Below are positions 38,979 through 48,152 of a DNA stretch of 64,000 nt, piece after piece (the first letter of the stretch is position 1; every line of letters begins with the position of its first letter). Made by a program: the position numbers and the translations under genes. The DNA lies in contig CAVOHR010000001.1 of the NCBI GenBank assembly GCA_963695835.1, positions 372,001 through 436,000 of the forward strand, given 5' to 3'. A model generated the notes under the pieces. The model was given only the letters and a program-made list of their open reading frames with translations, was not told where the DNA came from and did no database searches. The stretch comes from VRUE01 sp963695835 (lineage in GTDB: Bacteria > Actinomycetota > Thermoleophilia > Solirubrobacterales > 70-9).

Positions 38979-40432
38979 CTCTTCGCGACCTCGAGCCGGA
39001 TCTCCTTGCCCTTCAGCTTGGTGCCGTCGAGGAACTCGACCGTGCGGTCGGCCTCGCCGGAGGCGACCTCGACGAAGGAGAAGCGGTGCAGGACGCGGAT
39101 GTCGTGGATCGCCTCGTCGCCGAGCACCGCGCCCTCGCGCAGCGCCCAGCGCAGGTCCTCCTCGGTGATGCCGCTGCGCTCGCCGCGGTTGACGAACAGC
39201 TTCACCCAGTCGCCCGCCTCCTGCTTGCCTTCCGCGGCGCCGTCGCCGTTCGCGCGGACGGGCCGCTCGCGCGCAGGCTTCCGCTCGCGGCGGCGCGGCC
39301 GGGGCGCGTGTTCGAGCCGGTCCTCGGGGCTCTCCCACTCGCCGATCGAGGTCTTCACGTCGCGCTCGATCCGGCCGATCTCCTCGCGCTGGGCGGGCGT
39401 CACCAGGGTGATCGCGCGGCCGGTGCGCCCGACCCGGCCGGTGCGCCCGATGCGGTGCACGTAGACCTCCGAGGAGGCGGGGACGTCGTAGTTGATGACG
39501 TGGGTGACGTGCTCGATGTCGAGCCCGCGGGCGGCGATGTCGGTGGCGACCAGCAGCTTCACCCGGTGGTCCTTGAAGGCGATCATCACCCCGTCGCGCG
39601 AGCCCTGGCTCATGTCGCCGTGCAGCGCCTTGACGTCGAGCCCTTTGTCGCTCAGCGTCCTTTCCAGCTTCGAGGCGCCGATTTTGGTCCGGCAGAAGAT
39701 GATCGCCTGCTCCGGTTCCTCGGTCTTCAGCAGCTCGACCAGGCGCGCCGCCTTCTCCTTCGCCGGCACCTCGAGGAAGGCCTGTTCGATCGCGTCGACG
39801 GTCAGCTTCTTCGGCGTGATTTTGATCGTCGTCGGCTCGTACATGTGGCTCTCGGCGAGCCGTTTGACCGGCGGCGGCATCGTCGCCGAGAAGAGCGCCG
39901 TCTGGCGCCCGCTCGGGCACAGCCGCAGGATCTTCTCGACGTCCTCGATGAAGCCGAGGTCGAGCATCTCGTCGGCCTCGTCGAGGACCACGTAGCGGGC
40001 CGCGGTGAGGACCAGCGAGCGGCGCGACATCAGGTCCATCATCCGCCCCACGGTGGCGACGACGACGTGGGCGCCGGCCCGCAGCTGCGACTGCTGGGAG
40101 CGGATCGGGGCGCCACCGAAGATGGCGACGATCTCTACGTCCAGGTGCTCGGCGTAGGCCCGCAGGGCCTGCGTCACCTGGATGCAGAGCTCACGGGTCG
40201 GGGTGAGGACGACCGCCTGCACCTCGTCGTCGGCCGGGTCGAGGTACTGGAGCAGCGGCAGGCCGAAGGCGGCGGTCTTGCCGGTCCCGGTCTGGGCCTG
40301 GCCGATCACGTCGTGGCCGGCGAGCAGCTCGGGGATCGCCTGTTCCTGGATCGGCGTCGGCTCGGTGTAGCCGAGCTCGTCCAGCACCTGCTGGATCTCC
40401 GGCGCCAGCCCGAGGTCCTCGAAGGCGCTCAC
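38975..40432 (-). CDS. DEAD-box ATP-dependent RNA helicase with DbpA-type RNA-binding tail
   Basis: This 485-residue protein has Q motif FEDLGLAPEIQQVLDELGYT, motif I AQTGTGKTAAFGLP, Ia PTRELCIQV, II VVLDEADEMLDLG, III FSATMPP, V ATDIAARGLDIE and VI HRIGRTGRVGRTGRA. The C-terminal 75 residues (VKLFVNRGERSGITEEDLRW and on) form a DbpA/CsdA-type RRM fold used in ribosome assembly and cold response. The GTG at 40432 overlaps the stop of a mini-ORF. The Shine-Dalgarno GAAGG lies in the 3' arm of the palindromic element. Confidence 0.93.
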   Translation of the reverse strand: MSAFEDLGLAPEIQQVLDELGYTEPTPIQEQAIPELLAGHDVIGQAQTGTGKTAAFGLPLLQYLDPADDEVQAVVLTPTRELCIQVTQALRAYAEHLDVEIVAIFGGAPIRSQQSQLRAGAHVVVATVGRMMDLMSRRSLVLTAARYVVLDEADEMLDLGFIEDVEKILRLCPSGRQTALFSATMPPPVKRLAESHMYEPTTIKITPKKLTVDAIEQAFLEVPAKEKAARLVELLKTEEPEQAIIFCRTKIGASKLERTLSDKGLDVKALHGDMSQGSRDGVMIAFKDHRVKLLVATDIAARGLDIEHVTHVINYDVPASSEVYVHRIGRTGRVGRTGRAITLVTPAQREEIGRIERDVKTSIGEWESPEDRLEHAPRPRRRERKPARERPVRANGDGAAEGKQEAGDWVKLFVNRGERSGITEEDLRWALREGAVLGDEAIHDIRVLHRFSFVEVASGEADRTVEFLDGTKLKGKEIRLEVAKS

Positions 40433-40494
40433 AGGAGAACCTTCCCCTGTGCCTTGCCGGCACATGGCGGGGGAAAGGAACAGGGGAGGCTCAC
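40429..40494 (-). CDS. Mini-ORF bridging the quinone reductase and helicase genes (21 residues), with hairpin
   Basis: On the minus strand a GTG (40494-40492) overlaps the stop of the quinone reductase gene (GTGA), and the TGA at 40431-40429 overlaps the GTG start of the helicase gene (GTGA). The peptide SLPCSFPPPCAGKAQGK followed by VLL parallels the nuoM/nuoN mini-ORF. The arms CCCCTGT (40444-40450) and ACAGGGG (40480-40486), with further CCTT/AAGG pairing inside, form an imperfect long hairpin. Confidence 0.5.
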   Translation of the reverse strand: MSLPCSFPPPCAGKAQGKVLL

Positions 40495-41438
40495 TTCGAC
40501 GGGTCCAGGAGGAGCTTGCCGGTGGTGCGCCGGGCGATCAGGTCCTGGTGGGCGCGCGCCGCCTCCGACATCGGGTAGACGTCGCCGACCGTGACCTCCA
40601 GCTCGCCGCCGGCGACAGCCTCGAACAGCTCGCCGATCATCGGCGCGACAATCTGGCGCTGAAGTAGCAGGTGGACGAGCCAGAAGCCGATCACGGCCTT
40701 GGAGCCGCGCAGCAGGGCGGCGGTGGAGACGTCGCGCTGCTCGCGCGAAGCGACCCCGAAGACGACCATCCGCCCGAACGGGGCCAGGGCGGAGAACTCG
40801 GCGTCGAAGGCCGCGCCGCCGCTCATGTGAAGGATCGCGTCGACCTTCTCGCCGCCGTTGGCCTCGAGGATCGCCTCCTTCAGGTCGCCGGCCCGGGAGT
40901 CGACCGTCGCATCCGCGCCAAGCCGCTCCACCGACTCCCGCTTCTCCGCGCTGGAGGCAAGCCCGATCACCCTCGCCCCGGCCCGCTTCCCAAGCTGCAC
41001 CGAAAGCGACCCGGTCCCGCCGGCGGCAGCCTCCACGACCAGAGTCTCGCCCGGCTCGACCCGAGCGCAGCGCCGCACCAGCGCCATCGCGGTCAGTCCC
41101 TGCAGCAGCAGCGCCGCGGCCCGGTCGTCGTCGACCTCGTCGGGGACGGGAATCAGCATGCTCTCGGGCACCGCCACCTTCTCCGCGTACCCGCCGCCGC
41201 CGAGCATTGCCGCCACCCGCCTCCCATCCGGCGTCCGCCCGCTCACCTCAGCCCCCGGGATCAGCGGCAGCTGCTGCTCGGCCAGATAGTCGTTCCGGGT
41301 CGCATGCGTATCGGCAAAGTTGACCCCGCTCCGAGCAACCTCGACCAGCACCTCCCCCTCGCCGGGCTCGGGGTCGGGCAGCTCAACATGCCGCAGCACC
41401 TCGGGCCCACCGAACTCCTGAATCTGAATCGCCTTCAC
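40491..41438 (-). CDS. Zinc-independent quinone oxidoreductase (MDR superfamily)
   Basis: This 315-residue NADPH:quinone reductase-like enzyme of the medium-chain dehydrogenase/reductase superfamily has an N-terminal GroES-like domain (GGPEVLRHVELPDPEPGEGE, RSGVNFADTHATRNDYL) without zinc-binding cysteines. A Rossmann domain follows with VVEAAAGGTGSLSVQLGKRA. The C-terminal AARAHQDLIARRTTGKLLL is typical of QOR proteins. The GTG at 41438 lies 8 nt after a TATGGT box, so the gene is probably leaderless. It is the first gene of a unit with the mini-ORF and the helicase. Confidence 0.9.
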   Translation of the reverse strand: MKAIQIQEFGGPEVLRHVELPDPEPGEGEVLVEVARSGVNFADTHATRNDYLAEQQLPLIPGAEVSGRTPDGRRVAAMLGGGGYAEKVAVPESMLIPVPDEVDDDRAAALLLQGLTAMALVRRCARVEPGETLVVEAAAGGTGSLSVQLGKRAGARVIGLASSAEKRESVERLGADATVDSRAGDLKEAILEANGGEKVDAILHMSGGAAFDAEFSALAPFGRMVVFGVASREQRDVSTAALLRGSKAVIGFWLVHLLLQRQIVAPMIGELFEAVAGGELEVTVGDVYPMSEAARAHQDLIARRTTGKLLLDPSK

Positions 41439-41446
41439 GGCGGAGA

Positions 41447-41452
41447 ACCATA
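41447..41452 (-). promoter_or_regulatory. -10 box of leaderless promoter for the quinone reductase
   Basis: TATGGT on the minus strand, 8 nt before the GTG at 41438. The divergent PfkB gene has its own box 22 bp away. Confidence 0.5.
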
Positions 41453-41473
41453 GTCGGCGCCGGAGATCCCCGA

Positions 41474-41479
41474 TACCCT
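41474..41479 (+). promoter_or_regulatory. -10 box of leaderless promoter for the PfkB kinase
   Basis: TACCCT ends 7 nt before the ATG at 41487. Confidence 0.5.
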
Positions 41480-41486
41480 GCTGCCC

Positions 41487-42419
<933 letters not shown>

Positions 42420-42517
42420 CGGACGGGCCCGGCCCGGCTTCTCGGGACGGTCACAAGCCGGCAATCCAAACTGCGATACTGGCTCCGAGTAGATAGACCC
42501 AAGCCCGAGGAGGGGCG

Positions 42518-43918
42518 ATGGCCACCGAGCAGCAGACGAGAAACGCAGCCGCCGACGGGAGGGCCGGCACCGGTTCGGAGACCCTCACCGTCACCGACAA
42601 CCGCACCGGCAAGACCTACGAGGTGCCGGTGACCGACGGCACGGTGCAGGCGATGGACCTGCGCCAGATCAAGGTCAACGAGGACGAATTCGGGATGCTG
42701 TCCTACGACCCGGCTTTCACCAACACCGCAGCCTGCCGCTCGGCGATCACCTTCATCGACGGCGAAGCGGGCGTGCTCGAACACCGCGGCTACTCGATCG
42801 AGCAGCTCTGCGAGAGCTCCAGCTTCCTCGAGGTCGCATACCTGTTGATCTTCGGCGAGCTGCCGACCGGGCCGCAGCTCGACCGCTGGGTCTACGACAT
42901 CACCCACCACACCTTCGTCCACGAGGACCTGAAGCAGTTCTTCGAGGGCTTCCGCTACGACGCACACCCGATGGGGATGCTGCTGGCGGGCGTCGGCGCG
43001 CTATCCACCTTCTACCCCGACGCGAAGCAGATCGACGACCCCGAAGAGCGCTACATGGCGGCGGTGCGGCTGATCGCCAAGGTGCCGACGCTGGCCGCCT
43101 TCTCCTACCGCCACAACATGGGCCTGCCGTACGTCTACCCGGACAACGACCTCAACTTCGCCGAGAACTTCCTCTCGATGATGTTCAAGAAGACGGAAGT
43201 GAAGCACGTGCCGAAGCCGGCCCTCTCGAAGGCGCTCGACGTGCTCTTCATCCTCCACGCCGACCACGAACAGAACTGCTCGACCAGCGCCGTGCGCGGC
43301 GTCGGCTCCTCCGACGTCGACCCCTACTCGGCGGTCGCGGCCGGGGTCGCGGCGCTCTACGGGCCGCTGCACGGCGGCGCCAACGAGGCGGTGCTGCGGA
43401 TGCTGCGGCGGATCGAGTCGGTCGAGAACATCCCCGACTTCCTCGAGCGGGTCAAGGAGCGCGAAGAGAAACTGATGGGCTTCGGCCACCGCGTCTACAA
43501 GAACTACGACCCGCGAGCGCGAATCATCCAGCAGCACATGGGCGAGGTCTTCGAGGCGACCGAGTACAACCCGCTGGTCGAGGTCGCCCGCGAGCTCGAG
43601 AAACGGGCGCTCGAGGACGAGTACTTCACCTCGCGCAAGCTCTACCCGAACGTCGACTACTACTCGGGGATCATCTACGAGGCGCTGGAGATCCCGGCCG
43701 AGATGTTCACCGTGATCTTCGCCATCCCCCGCACCGCCGGCTGGGTCGCGCAGTGGATGGAGATGCACGAAGACCCCGAGCAGAAGATCGCCCGCCCGCG
43801 GCAGATCTACACCGGGGCGCGGGAGCTGGAGTACGTGGCCGTCGAGCAGCGGGAGGGGCCCGACAAAATCGTCGGGCCGCCGGCGCGGCGGCCGAAACGG
43901 CCAAGGCGCGGGGCGTAG
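42518..43918 (+). CDS. gltA: Citrate synthase
   Basis: This 466-residue enzyme condenses oxaloacetate and acetyl-CoA in the first step of the TCA cycle. The catalytic His lie in ADHEQNCSTSAVR and PLHGGANEAVLRM, with further active-site sequence in GFGHRVYKNYDPRA and the C-terminal PRTAGWVAQWMEM. An N-terminal beta-rich domain (SETLTVTDNRTGKTYEVP) is present, as in type II hexameric enzymes. The Shine-Dalgarno GAGGAGGGG lies 6 nt before the ATG. Aconitase and the fused oxoglutarate dehydrogenase lie within 15 kb but not in the same operon. Confidence 0.95.
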   Translation: MATEQQTRNAAADGRAGTGSETLTVTDNRTGKTYEVPVTDGTVQAMDLRQIKVNEDEFGMLSYDPAFTNTAACRSAITFIDGEAGVLEHRGYSIEQLCESSSFLEVAYLLIFGELPTGPQLDRWVYDITHHTFVHEDLKQFFEGFRYDAHPMGMLLAGVGALSTFYPDAKQIDDPEERYMAAVRLIAKVPTLAAFSYRHNMGLPYVYPDNDLNFAENFLSMMFKKTEVKHVPKPALSKALDVLFILHADHEQNCSTSAVRGVGSSDVDPYSAVAAGVAALYGPLHGGANEAVLRMLRRIESVENIPDFLERVKEREEKLMGFGHRVYKNYDPRARIIQQHMGEVFEATEYNPLVEVARELEKRALEDEYFTSRKLYPNVDYYSGIIYEALEIPAEMFTVIFAIPRTAGWVAQWMEMHEDPEQKIARPRQIYTGARELEYVAVEQREGPDKIVGPPARRPKRPRRGA

Positions 43919-44005
43919 GCGCTACCTGGCCGGCGTGAGGGTCCCCTCGCACGCGTACGCTGCTCGCGTTAGCTTCCGTCCCGCGAAACGCCTTTCCAGG
44001 TTCCG

Positions 44006-44011
44006 TACGCT
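44006..44011 (+). promoter_or_regulatory. -10 box of leaderless promoter
   Basis: TACGCT ends 7 nt before the ATG at 44019. An identical TACGCT lies 56 bp upstream. Confidence 0.5.
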
Positions 44012-44018
44012 GCCGCCC

Positions 44019-44366
44019 ATGGGTGCTTGGAAGCTGACGGTTCGGCACGGGTCGGATGTCTCGCATGCGGGCTTCGACGACCTGGGGGAAGCAGTAGCTG
44101 CCATGCGGGAGCGGGCCTTGGCTATCCGGGCCGAGGGGCCGGCCAGGCCGGTCTCCGCGTTGCGGAAGTTCGGGCCGAAGCAGCAGGTTCATGCTCGCTT
44201 GCAGCTGAGCGGGAAGGGCTTGGTTCGGAAACCGGTAGCCGGAATCGACGTACGCGGCGACGGTACGTTCATGCCCTACCGGGGCGGGATCCAGCGCGAG
44301 GAGCTCGACCCGAGCGCTTACGAGACGCCGTTCGACCTGGTGCGCGAGACTCTGGAAGCAGAATGA
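44019..44366 (+). CDS. Conserved-looking small hypothetical protein
   Basis: This 115-residue soluble protein starts MGAWKLTVRHGSDVSHAGFD, has a helical stretch EAVAAMRERALAIRAEGPA, and a beta-rich C-terminal part (HARLQLSGKGLVRKPVAGID, MPYRGGIQREELDP). It looks like a compact alpha+beta fold. I do not know the family. The ATG is set by a leaderless promoter; the frame remains open upstream. The stop overlaps the ATG of the mini-ORF at 44363. Confidence 0.75.
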   Translation: MGAWKLTVRHGSDVSHAGFDDLGEAVAAMRERALAIRAEGPARPVSALRKFGPKQQVHARLQLSGKGLVRKPVAGIDVRGDGTFMPYRGGIQREELDPSAYETPFDLVRETLEAE

Positions 44367-44416
44367 CTGGCGCCTTTATGCCGGTATGCGGAAGAAATGC
44401 GCCAGACAGGCGATGA
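44363..44416 (+). CDS. Mini-ORF (17 residues) bridging two small genes, with hairpin
   Basis: The ATG at 44363 overlaps the upstream TGA (ATGA), and its TGA at 44414-44416 overlaps the downstream ATG (ATGA). The peptide contains GAFMPVCGRNAPDRR, similar in pattern to GALIGIYPNKATRRG of the nuoH/nuoI mini-ORF. Arms CTGGCGC (44367-44373) and GCGCCAG (44399-44405) pair perfectly, with TTT/AAA continuing inside. Confidence 0.45.
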   Translation: MTGAFMPVCGRNAPDRR

Positions 44417-44718
44417 GCGAGAGCGAGATACCCAAGGGCAGCTATGCGGCCGGGCGGCGGGTGAAGCTGCCGGCCGGGGCGGAAGCTCCCTACGCGGTCT
44501 TCGTCAACGGGGTCGAGCAGCGCGCGGGGGTCGACTACGAGATGCGGGCCGGCGAGATCGTCTTCCGCCGCGAGATCGTCAAGGAGAAGGTCGGCACCGG
44601 CCGCTGGCTGGCGATGTACCTGGGGCTGTTCGGCACCTACCGCAAGGACGAGACGATCGACCTCCAGTTCCAGCGCGAAGGCAAGACCGAGCTGCGCTCC
44701 GACCTGCCCGTATCCTGA
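44413..44718 (+). CDS. Small hypothetical protein
   Basis: This 101-residue protein has a beta-rich N-terminal part with SYAAGRRVKLPAGAEAPYAVF, VNGVEQRAGVDYEMRAGEIVF, and a short amphipathic or membrane-touching stretch (TGRWLAMYLGLFGTYRKDE). The phrase on a ligand-like VDYEMRAGEIVF resembles small beta domains that appear as DUFs in this group; I cannot name it. It is coupled to the upstream gene through the mini-ORF and followed after 6 nt by the DUF6941 gene. Confidence 0.7.
   Translation: MSESEIPKGSYAAGRRVKLPAGAEAPYAVFVNGVEQRAGVDYEMRAGEIVFRREIVKEKVGTGRWLAMYLGLFGTYRKDETIDLQFQREGKTELRSDLPVS
44711..44716 (+). promoter_or_regulatory. -10 box before the DUF6941-like gene
   Basis: TATCCT overlaps the end of the upstream gene and lies 8 nt before the ATG at 44725, suggesting an internal leaderless promoter. 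Confidence 0.4.
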
Positions 44719-44724
44719 GCCCCG

Positions 44725-45153
44725 ATGAAGATCGGGTTCCTGCTGCTCGCCGACCACAGCGAGGCCGTCAACGGCAAGCTCTACATGACCGGCGGCGGCT
44801 GGAACGTGCTGACCCTGCCCGAGCTGCCGCACGAATGGGGCTTCCACATCGCGCTCGGCGTCGACGTCGCCTGGGACGAGACCAACACCCGCCACAGCCT
44901 CACCCTCAACATCCACGACCCCGACGGGGTCGAACTGGGCGAGGGCTTCCAGGCCGAGTTCGAGACCGGCCGCCCGCCCGGCATGCCGCCCGGCCAGGAG
45001 CAGCGCCTGGTGATGTCGATCGGCGCCACGACCACCTTCTCCACCGCCGGCCCCCACGCCGCCGTCGTCCAGGTCAACGAGGAAGAGCTCGGCCGCGCCC
45101 GCTTCTACCTGATCGAGGGCCAGCCGCAAGCGCCCGAGATGGGGGCCGGCTGA
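44725..45153 (+). CDS. DUF6941-like hypothetical protein
   Basis: This 142-residue protein begins MKIGFLLLADHSEAVNGKLY and contains MTGGGWNVLTLPELPHEWGF, then an Ig-like beta pattern and VQVNEEELGRARFYLIEG. The arrangement matches DUF6941 family proteins, which are common in actinobacteria and have no assigned role. There is no signal peptide and no membrane segment. It is convergent with the UbiA gene. Confidence 0.72.
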   Translation: MKIGFLLLADHSEAVNGKLYMTGGGWNVLTLPELPHEWGFHIALGVDVAWDETNTRHSLTLNIHDPDGVELGEGFQAEFETGRPPGMPPGQEQRLVMSIGATTTFSTAGPHAAVVQVNEEELGRARFYLIEGQPQAPEMGAG

Positions 45154-45175
45154 GAGCCGGTTCCCGGCGCGGTCT

Positions 45176-46135
45176 CTACTTGAAGACGTAGAGGAGGAGG
45201 AAGGCGACGAGGACGAAGCTGGCGCCGCCGAGGATCATGCCCTTGTCTTCGGCGACGATCGCGGCGGTGGAGCGGTCGTCGGCGCGGTCGTAGATCAGGT
45301 AGAGGTAGCGGAAGATGCAGTACAGCGCCGAGGGGATCGTCAGCATCATCCGGCTGCCGATCAGCGGCGAGTTGACGGTGTAGATCGCGTAGCTGATCAC
45401 CGTGCCGGTGGTGACCAGGGAGACCATCTGGTCGAGGAACGGCAGCGAGTAGTGCTCGAGCACCGGCCGGCTGCTTGCCCCCTGGTGCAGCTCGGAGACC
45501 GCCTCCTGGCGCCGCTTGGTGACGCCGAGGAAGAGGGCCAGCATCCCGGTGCAGAGCAGCAGCCACTCCGAGGCCTGCGCTTCGACCGCGCTGGCGCCGG
45601 CCGCGACGCGCAGGATGAACAGCCCGGCGAGGGTCATCACGTCGACGATCACGACCTGCTTGAGGCCGAGGCTGTAGGCCATCTGGGCGATCCCGTAGCC
45701 GACCACCATCAAGCCGACCTGCCAGTTGACGGTGGCGAAGGCGAGGGCGATCGCGGCGGCGGCGAGCAGCGGCGCGATCGTCTTCGCCGCCCCCTCGGAG
45801 AGCTCGCCCGCGGCGAGCGGCCGGAACCGCTTCCTCGGGTGCCTGCGGTCGAGCTCGACGTCGATCAGGTCGTTGACGAAGTAGCCGGCGCTGGAGATGC
45901 CGCAGAAGGCGACGAAGGTCAGCGTCGCCTCGAGAACGTCGTGCCCGTGGGTGAACTTGCCGGAGAAGAGCAGCCCGGCGAAGACGAAGAGGTTCTTGAT
46001 CCACTCGTGCGGGCGGCCGGTCTTGATCGCCGCCCGCAGCGGCGAGCGCGAGGGCACGACGGGCTCGTCCATCGAGGGATCGGCGGATCCGCCGGCGGCC
46101 GGCGCCGTCGGATGTTCCGAGGCGATCGTTTCCAT
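45176..46135 (-). CDS. UbiA prenyltransferase, decaprenyl-phosphate phosphoribosyltransferase-like
   Basis: This 319-residue membrane protein has about nine hydrophobic segments. The substrate-binding motif is NDLIDVELDRRHPRKRFRPL followed by AAGE, very like the DPPR synthase class (UbiA/Rv3806c) that transfers phosphoribose to decaprenyl phosphate. The second Asp-rich loop (YLIYDRADDRST) is also in place. In mycobacteria the product feeds arabinan synthesis; the epimerase partners (DprE1/2) are not in this window. The ATG follows a TACCCT box by 9 nt. Confidence 0.85.
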   Translation of the reverse strand: METIASEHPTAPAAGGSADPSMDEPVVPSRSPLRAAIKTGRPHEWIKNLFVFAGLLFSGKFTHGHDVLEATLTFVAFCGISSAGYFVNDLIDVELDRRHPRKRFRPLAAGELSEGAAKTIAPLLAAAAIALAFATVNWQVGLMVVGYGIAQMAYSLGLKQVVIVDVMTLAGLFILRVAAGASAVEAQASEWLLLCTGMLALFLGVTKRRQEAVSELHQGASSRPVLEHYSLPFLDQMVSLVTTGTVISYAIYTVNSPLIGSRMMLTIPSALYCIFRYLYLIYDRADDRSTAAIVAEDKGMILGGASFVLVAFLLLYVFK

Positions 46136-46144
46136 CGTCGCGGG

Positions 46145-46150
46145 AGGGTA
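46145..46150 (-). promoter_or_regulatory. -10 box of leaderless promoter for the UbiA gene
   Basis: TACCCT on the minus strand, 9 nt before the ATG at 46135. The rest of the 203-nt gap to 46339 holds a weak hairpin GGCGTC / GACGCC (about 46247-46286) and a GGGGACA / TGTCCC hairpin, but no gene that I can support. Confidence 0.45.
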
Positions 46151-46338
46151 GCGCCGCCGGCACGCGGGAATGACCGGCCGACGTTCCCGGGCGCGCCTGA
46201 CCAGGCAGATCGGTGGGCGCAGGAAGGCTGATGAAGGCAGCGGCGTCCTGTTCTTCGCACAGACCGCTCGGCGAGAGACGCCCCCGCGCGAGGCGAGAAA
46301 CCCAGCAACGGGGGGACACCCCTGTCCCTCCCCTGCCC

Positions 46339-47973
46339 CTACGGGTCGATCAGGACGCCGGGGTTGAGGATGGAAGCGGGGTCGAGCTCGCGCTTCGCCG
46401 CCCGCAACGCTGCCGCGAACGGGGCGGGGCGCTGGCGGTCATACCAGGGGCGGTGGTCGCGGCCGACCGCATGGTGGTGGGTGATCGTGCCGCCATTTTC
46501 GATCACCGCCTCCGCGGCCGCCGCCTTGATCTCGTCCCACTGCTCGACCTCGCCGCCGCGAACGGCCGGCGCCATCACGGTGAAGTAGGGGGCGGGACCG
46601 CCGGGGTAGACGTGGGTGAAGCGGCAGCTGACGCGCGGGGCGCCGGGGCCGTCCGCCGGAGCGTCGCAGACCTCGGCGACCCTGGCCCGCACGGCGTCCA
46701 TCGTCGTCGCGTGAAAATCCTCGAAGCGATCCCAGACGATCGCCGTCTCGAAGGTCTCCGAGAGAACGCCGCAGGCGACAAAGGTGTCACGAAGATAGGG
46801 GGCGAGGAGGAATGCGCTGCGCCAGGCGTTGACAGGGGAGGGAGGATGGTCCGCTCGACCTCGGGTCGGTCCGTGACCCGAGGGGGGCGACTCAGGGTGG
46901 CTGCCGGAGCCACCGTGCTCGCGGGCGATCTCCAGGGCGATGGCCATCTGGTCGTCGACCGGGTGGTGGGCCGACTCGAAGCCGAGCACCAGGAGGTTCT
47001 TCTCGCCGCTGCCCGCGCCCGTCGTGCCGGCCTCGAGGGCGTCGAGCAGGCGGCAGTTCGACGGGTAGAGGCCCGATTGCGAGATCTCGCGCACTGCACC
47101 GGCCGCGGCGAGGAAGTCGTCGAACTCGACTCCGCAGGAGACCTTGAACTGCGGGCGCGGCCGCACCCGCACCCAGGACTCGGCGATCACACCGAGGATG
47201 CCCTCGGAGCCGATCAGCGCCCGGTCGGGGGAGGGACCGGCGCCGGAGCCGGGCAGCCGCCGGCTCTCCCAGGTTCCGCGCGGGGTGATCGCCCGCACCG
47301 ACTCGACCAGGTCGTCGATGTGCGTGAAGAGGGTTGCGAAATGGCCGCCGGCCCGGGTCGCGATCCAGCCCCCCAGGGTCGAGTACTCGAACGACTGCGG
47401 GAAGTGGCGCAGGGTGAGGCCGTGCTCGCGCAGCTGCGCCTCGAGCACCGGTCCGGTCGCCCCCGCCTGGATCCGCGCCGCCATCGAGACGGCGTCGACC
47501 TCGAGCACCCGGTCGAGCTTCCGCAGGTCCAGCGAGACCACCGGCCGGTCGCCGGCGCGGGCCTCGACCCCACCGACCACGCTGGTCCCGCCCCCGAACG
47601 GCACGACCGCCGCCCCCTCGGACTCAGCCCAACTCAGCACCGCCTCGATCTCAGACTCGTCCCGCGGCAGCGCCACCAGGTCCGGCGGGTTCTCGAATTC
47701 CCCCCGAAACCCCCGCACCACATCCCGATACGCCTTCCCCAAGGCCCGCGAAACCCGCTCGTACCTTCCATCCGCAAACAGATCCCCCAACCCCGCCGGC
47801 GCCTTCAAGCGAGACGCCCGAACTTCCACAGCGTCCAGCGGCACAGCCTCCTCCGGCTCCCCCCCAAACCCAAACCGCTCTCGAATCCCGGCAGCAGCCT
47901 CCCGCAGCTCCTTCCCGGAGGGCGCCTGATCCTCATACCCCCACCCCCAGTGCTTCAGCCTGCGCTCGCTCAT
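46339..47973 (-). CDS. FAD-linked oxidase, alkyl-DHAP synthase-like (AGPS family)
   Basis: This 544-residue protein has an FAD_binding_4 domain with VVPFGGGTSVVGGVE and HFPQSFEYSTLGGWIATRAG. The C-terminal FAD-oxidase domain has FTHVYPGGPAPYFTV and THHHAVGRDHRPWY. The triple His and the STLGGWIATRAGG phrase are hallmarks of alkyldihydroxyacetonephosphate synthase, which swaps the acyl chain of acyl-DHAP for a fatty alcohol to form an ether. Residues about 354-372 (SHPESPPSGHGPTRGR) are an unusual Pro-rich insertion made by two hairpins. A TACGAT box lies 8 nt before the ATG. The next gene upstream on the same strand makes the likely fatty alcohol. Confidence 0.82.
   Translation of the reverse strand: MSERRLKHWGWGYEDQAPSGKELREAAAGIRERFGFGGEPEEAVPLDAVEVRASRLKAPAGLGDLFADGRYERVSRALGKAYRDVVRGFRGEFENPPDLVALPRDESEIEAVLSWAESEGAAVVPFGGGTSVVGGVEARAGDRPVVSLDLRKLDRVLEVDAVSMAARIQAGATGPVLEAQLREHGLTLRHFPQSFEYSTLGGWIATRAGGHFATLFTHIDDLVESVRAITPRGTWESRRLPGSGAGPSPDRALIGSEGILGVIAESWVRVRPRPQFKVSCGVEFDDFLAAAGAVREISQSGLYPSNCRLLDALEAGTTGAGSGEKNLLVLGFESAHHPVDDQMAIALEIAREHGGSGSHPESPPSGHGPTRGRADHPPSPVNAWRSAFLLAPYLRDTFVACGVLSETFETAIVWDRFEDFHATTMDAVRARVAEVCDAPADGPGAPRVSCRFTHVYPGGPAPYFTVMAPAVRGGEVEQWDEIKAAAAEAVIENGGTITHHHAVGRDHRPWYDRQRPAPFAAALRAAKRELDPASILNPGVLIDP
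46859..46914. repeat. Two in-frame hairpins inside the AGPS-like gene
   Basis: CCTCGGGTC (46859-46867) pairs with GACCCGAGG (46875-46883), and GGTGGCT (46896-46902) pairs with AGCCACC (46908-46914). Together they encode the extra Pro/Gly/Ser segment between EIAREHGG and VNAWRSAFLLAPYL. Confidence 0.7.
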
Positions 47974-47981
47974 CGGCGGCA

Positions 47982-47987
47982 ATCGTA
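47982..47987 (-). promoter_or_regulatory. -10 box of leaderless promoter for the AGPS-like gene
   Basis: TACGAT on the minus strand, 8 nt before the ATG at 47973. Confidence 0.5.
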
Positions 47988-48003
47988 AGCCTCGCCTCTC
48001 GAC

Positions 48004-48041
48004 CGCAGCCTTTTCAGGCCTATGACCCGGAAAATGCTGCG
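48004..48041. repeat. Palindromic element upstream of the AGPS-like gene
   Basis: CGCAGC-c-TTTTC (48004-48015) pairs with GAAAA-t-GCTGCG (48030-48041) around aggcctatgacccg. The loop has the CTTTT..CCTATG..AAAA pattern of the other intergenic elements. It lies about 20 bp upstream of the -10 box. Confidence 0.7.
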
Positions 48042-48152
48042 ATCGTCCGGGTGAGGGCGTCGAGTGGGGCGAGAGTCGCCGCGCGGGTGCCTCGCGAAGC
48101 GGGCACCGCAGGCGGCTGACGAGGGGGCAGGGGGCCCCCCACCGCGACCGAC

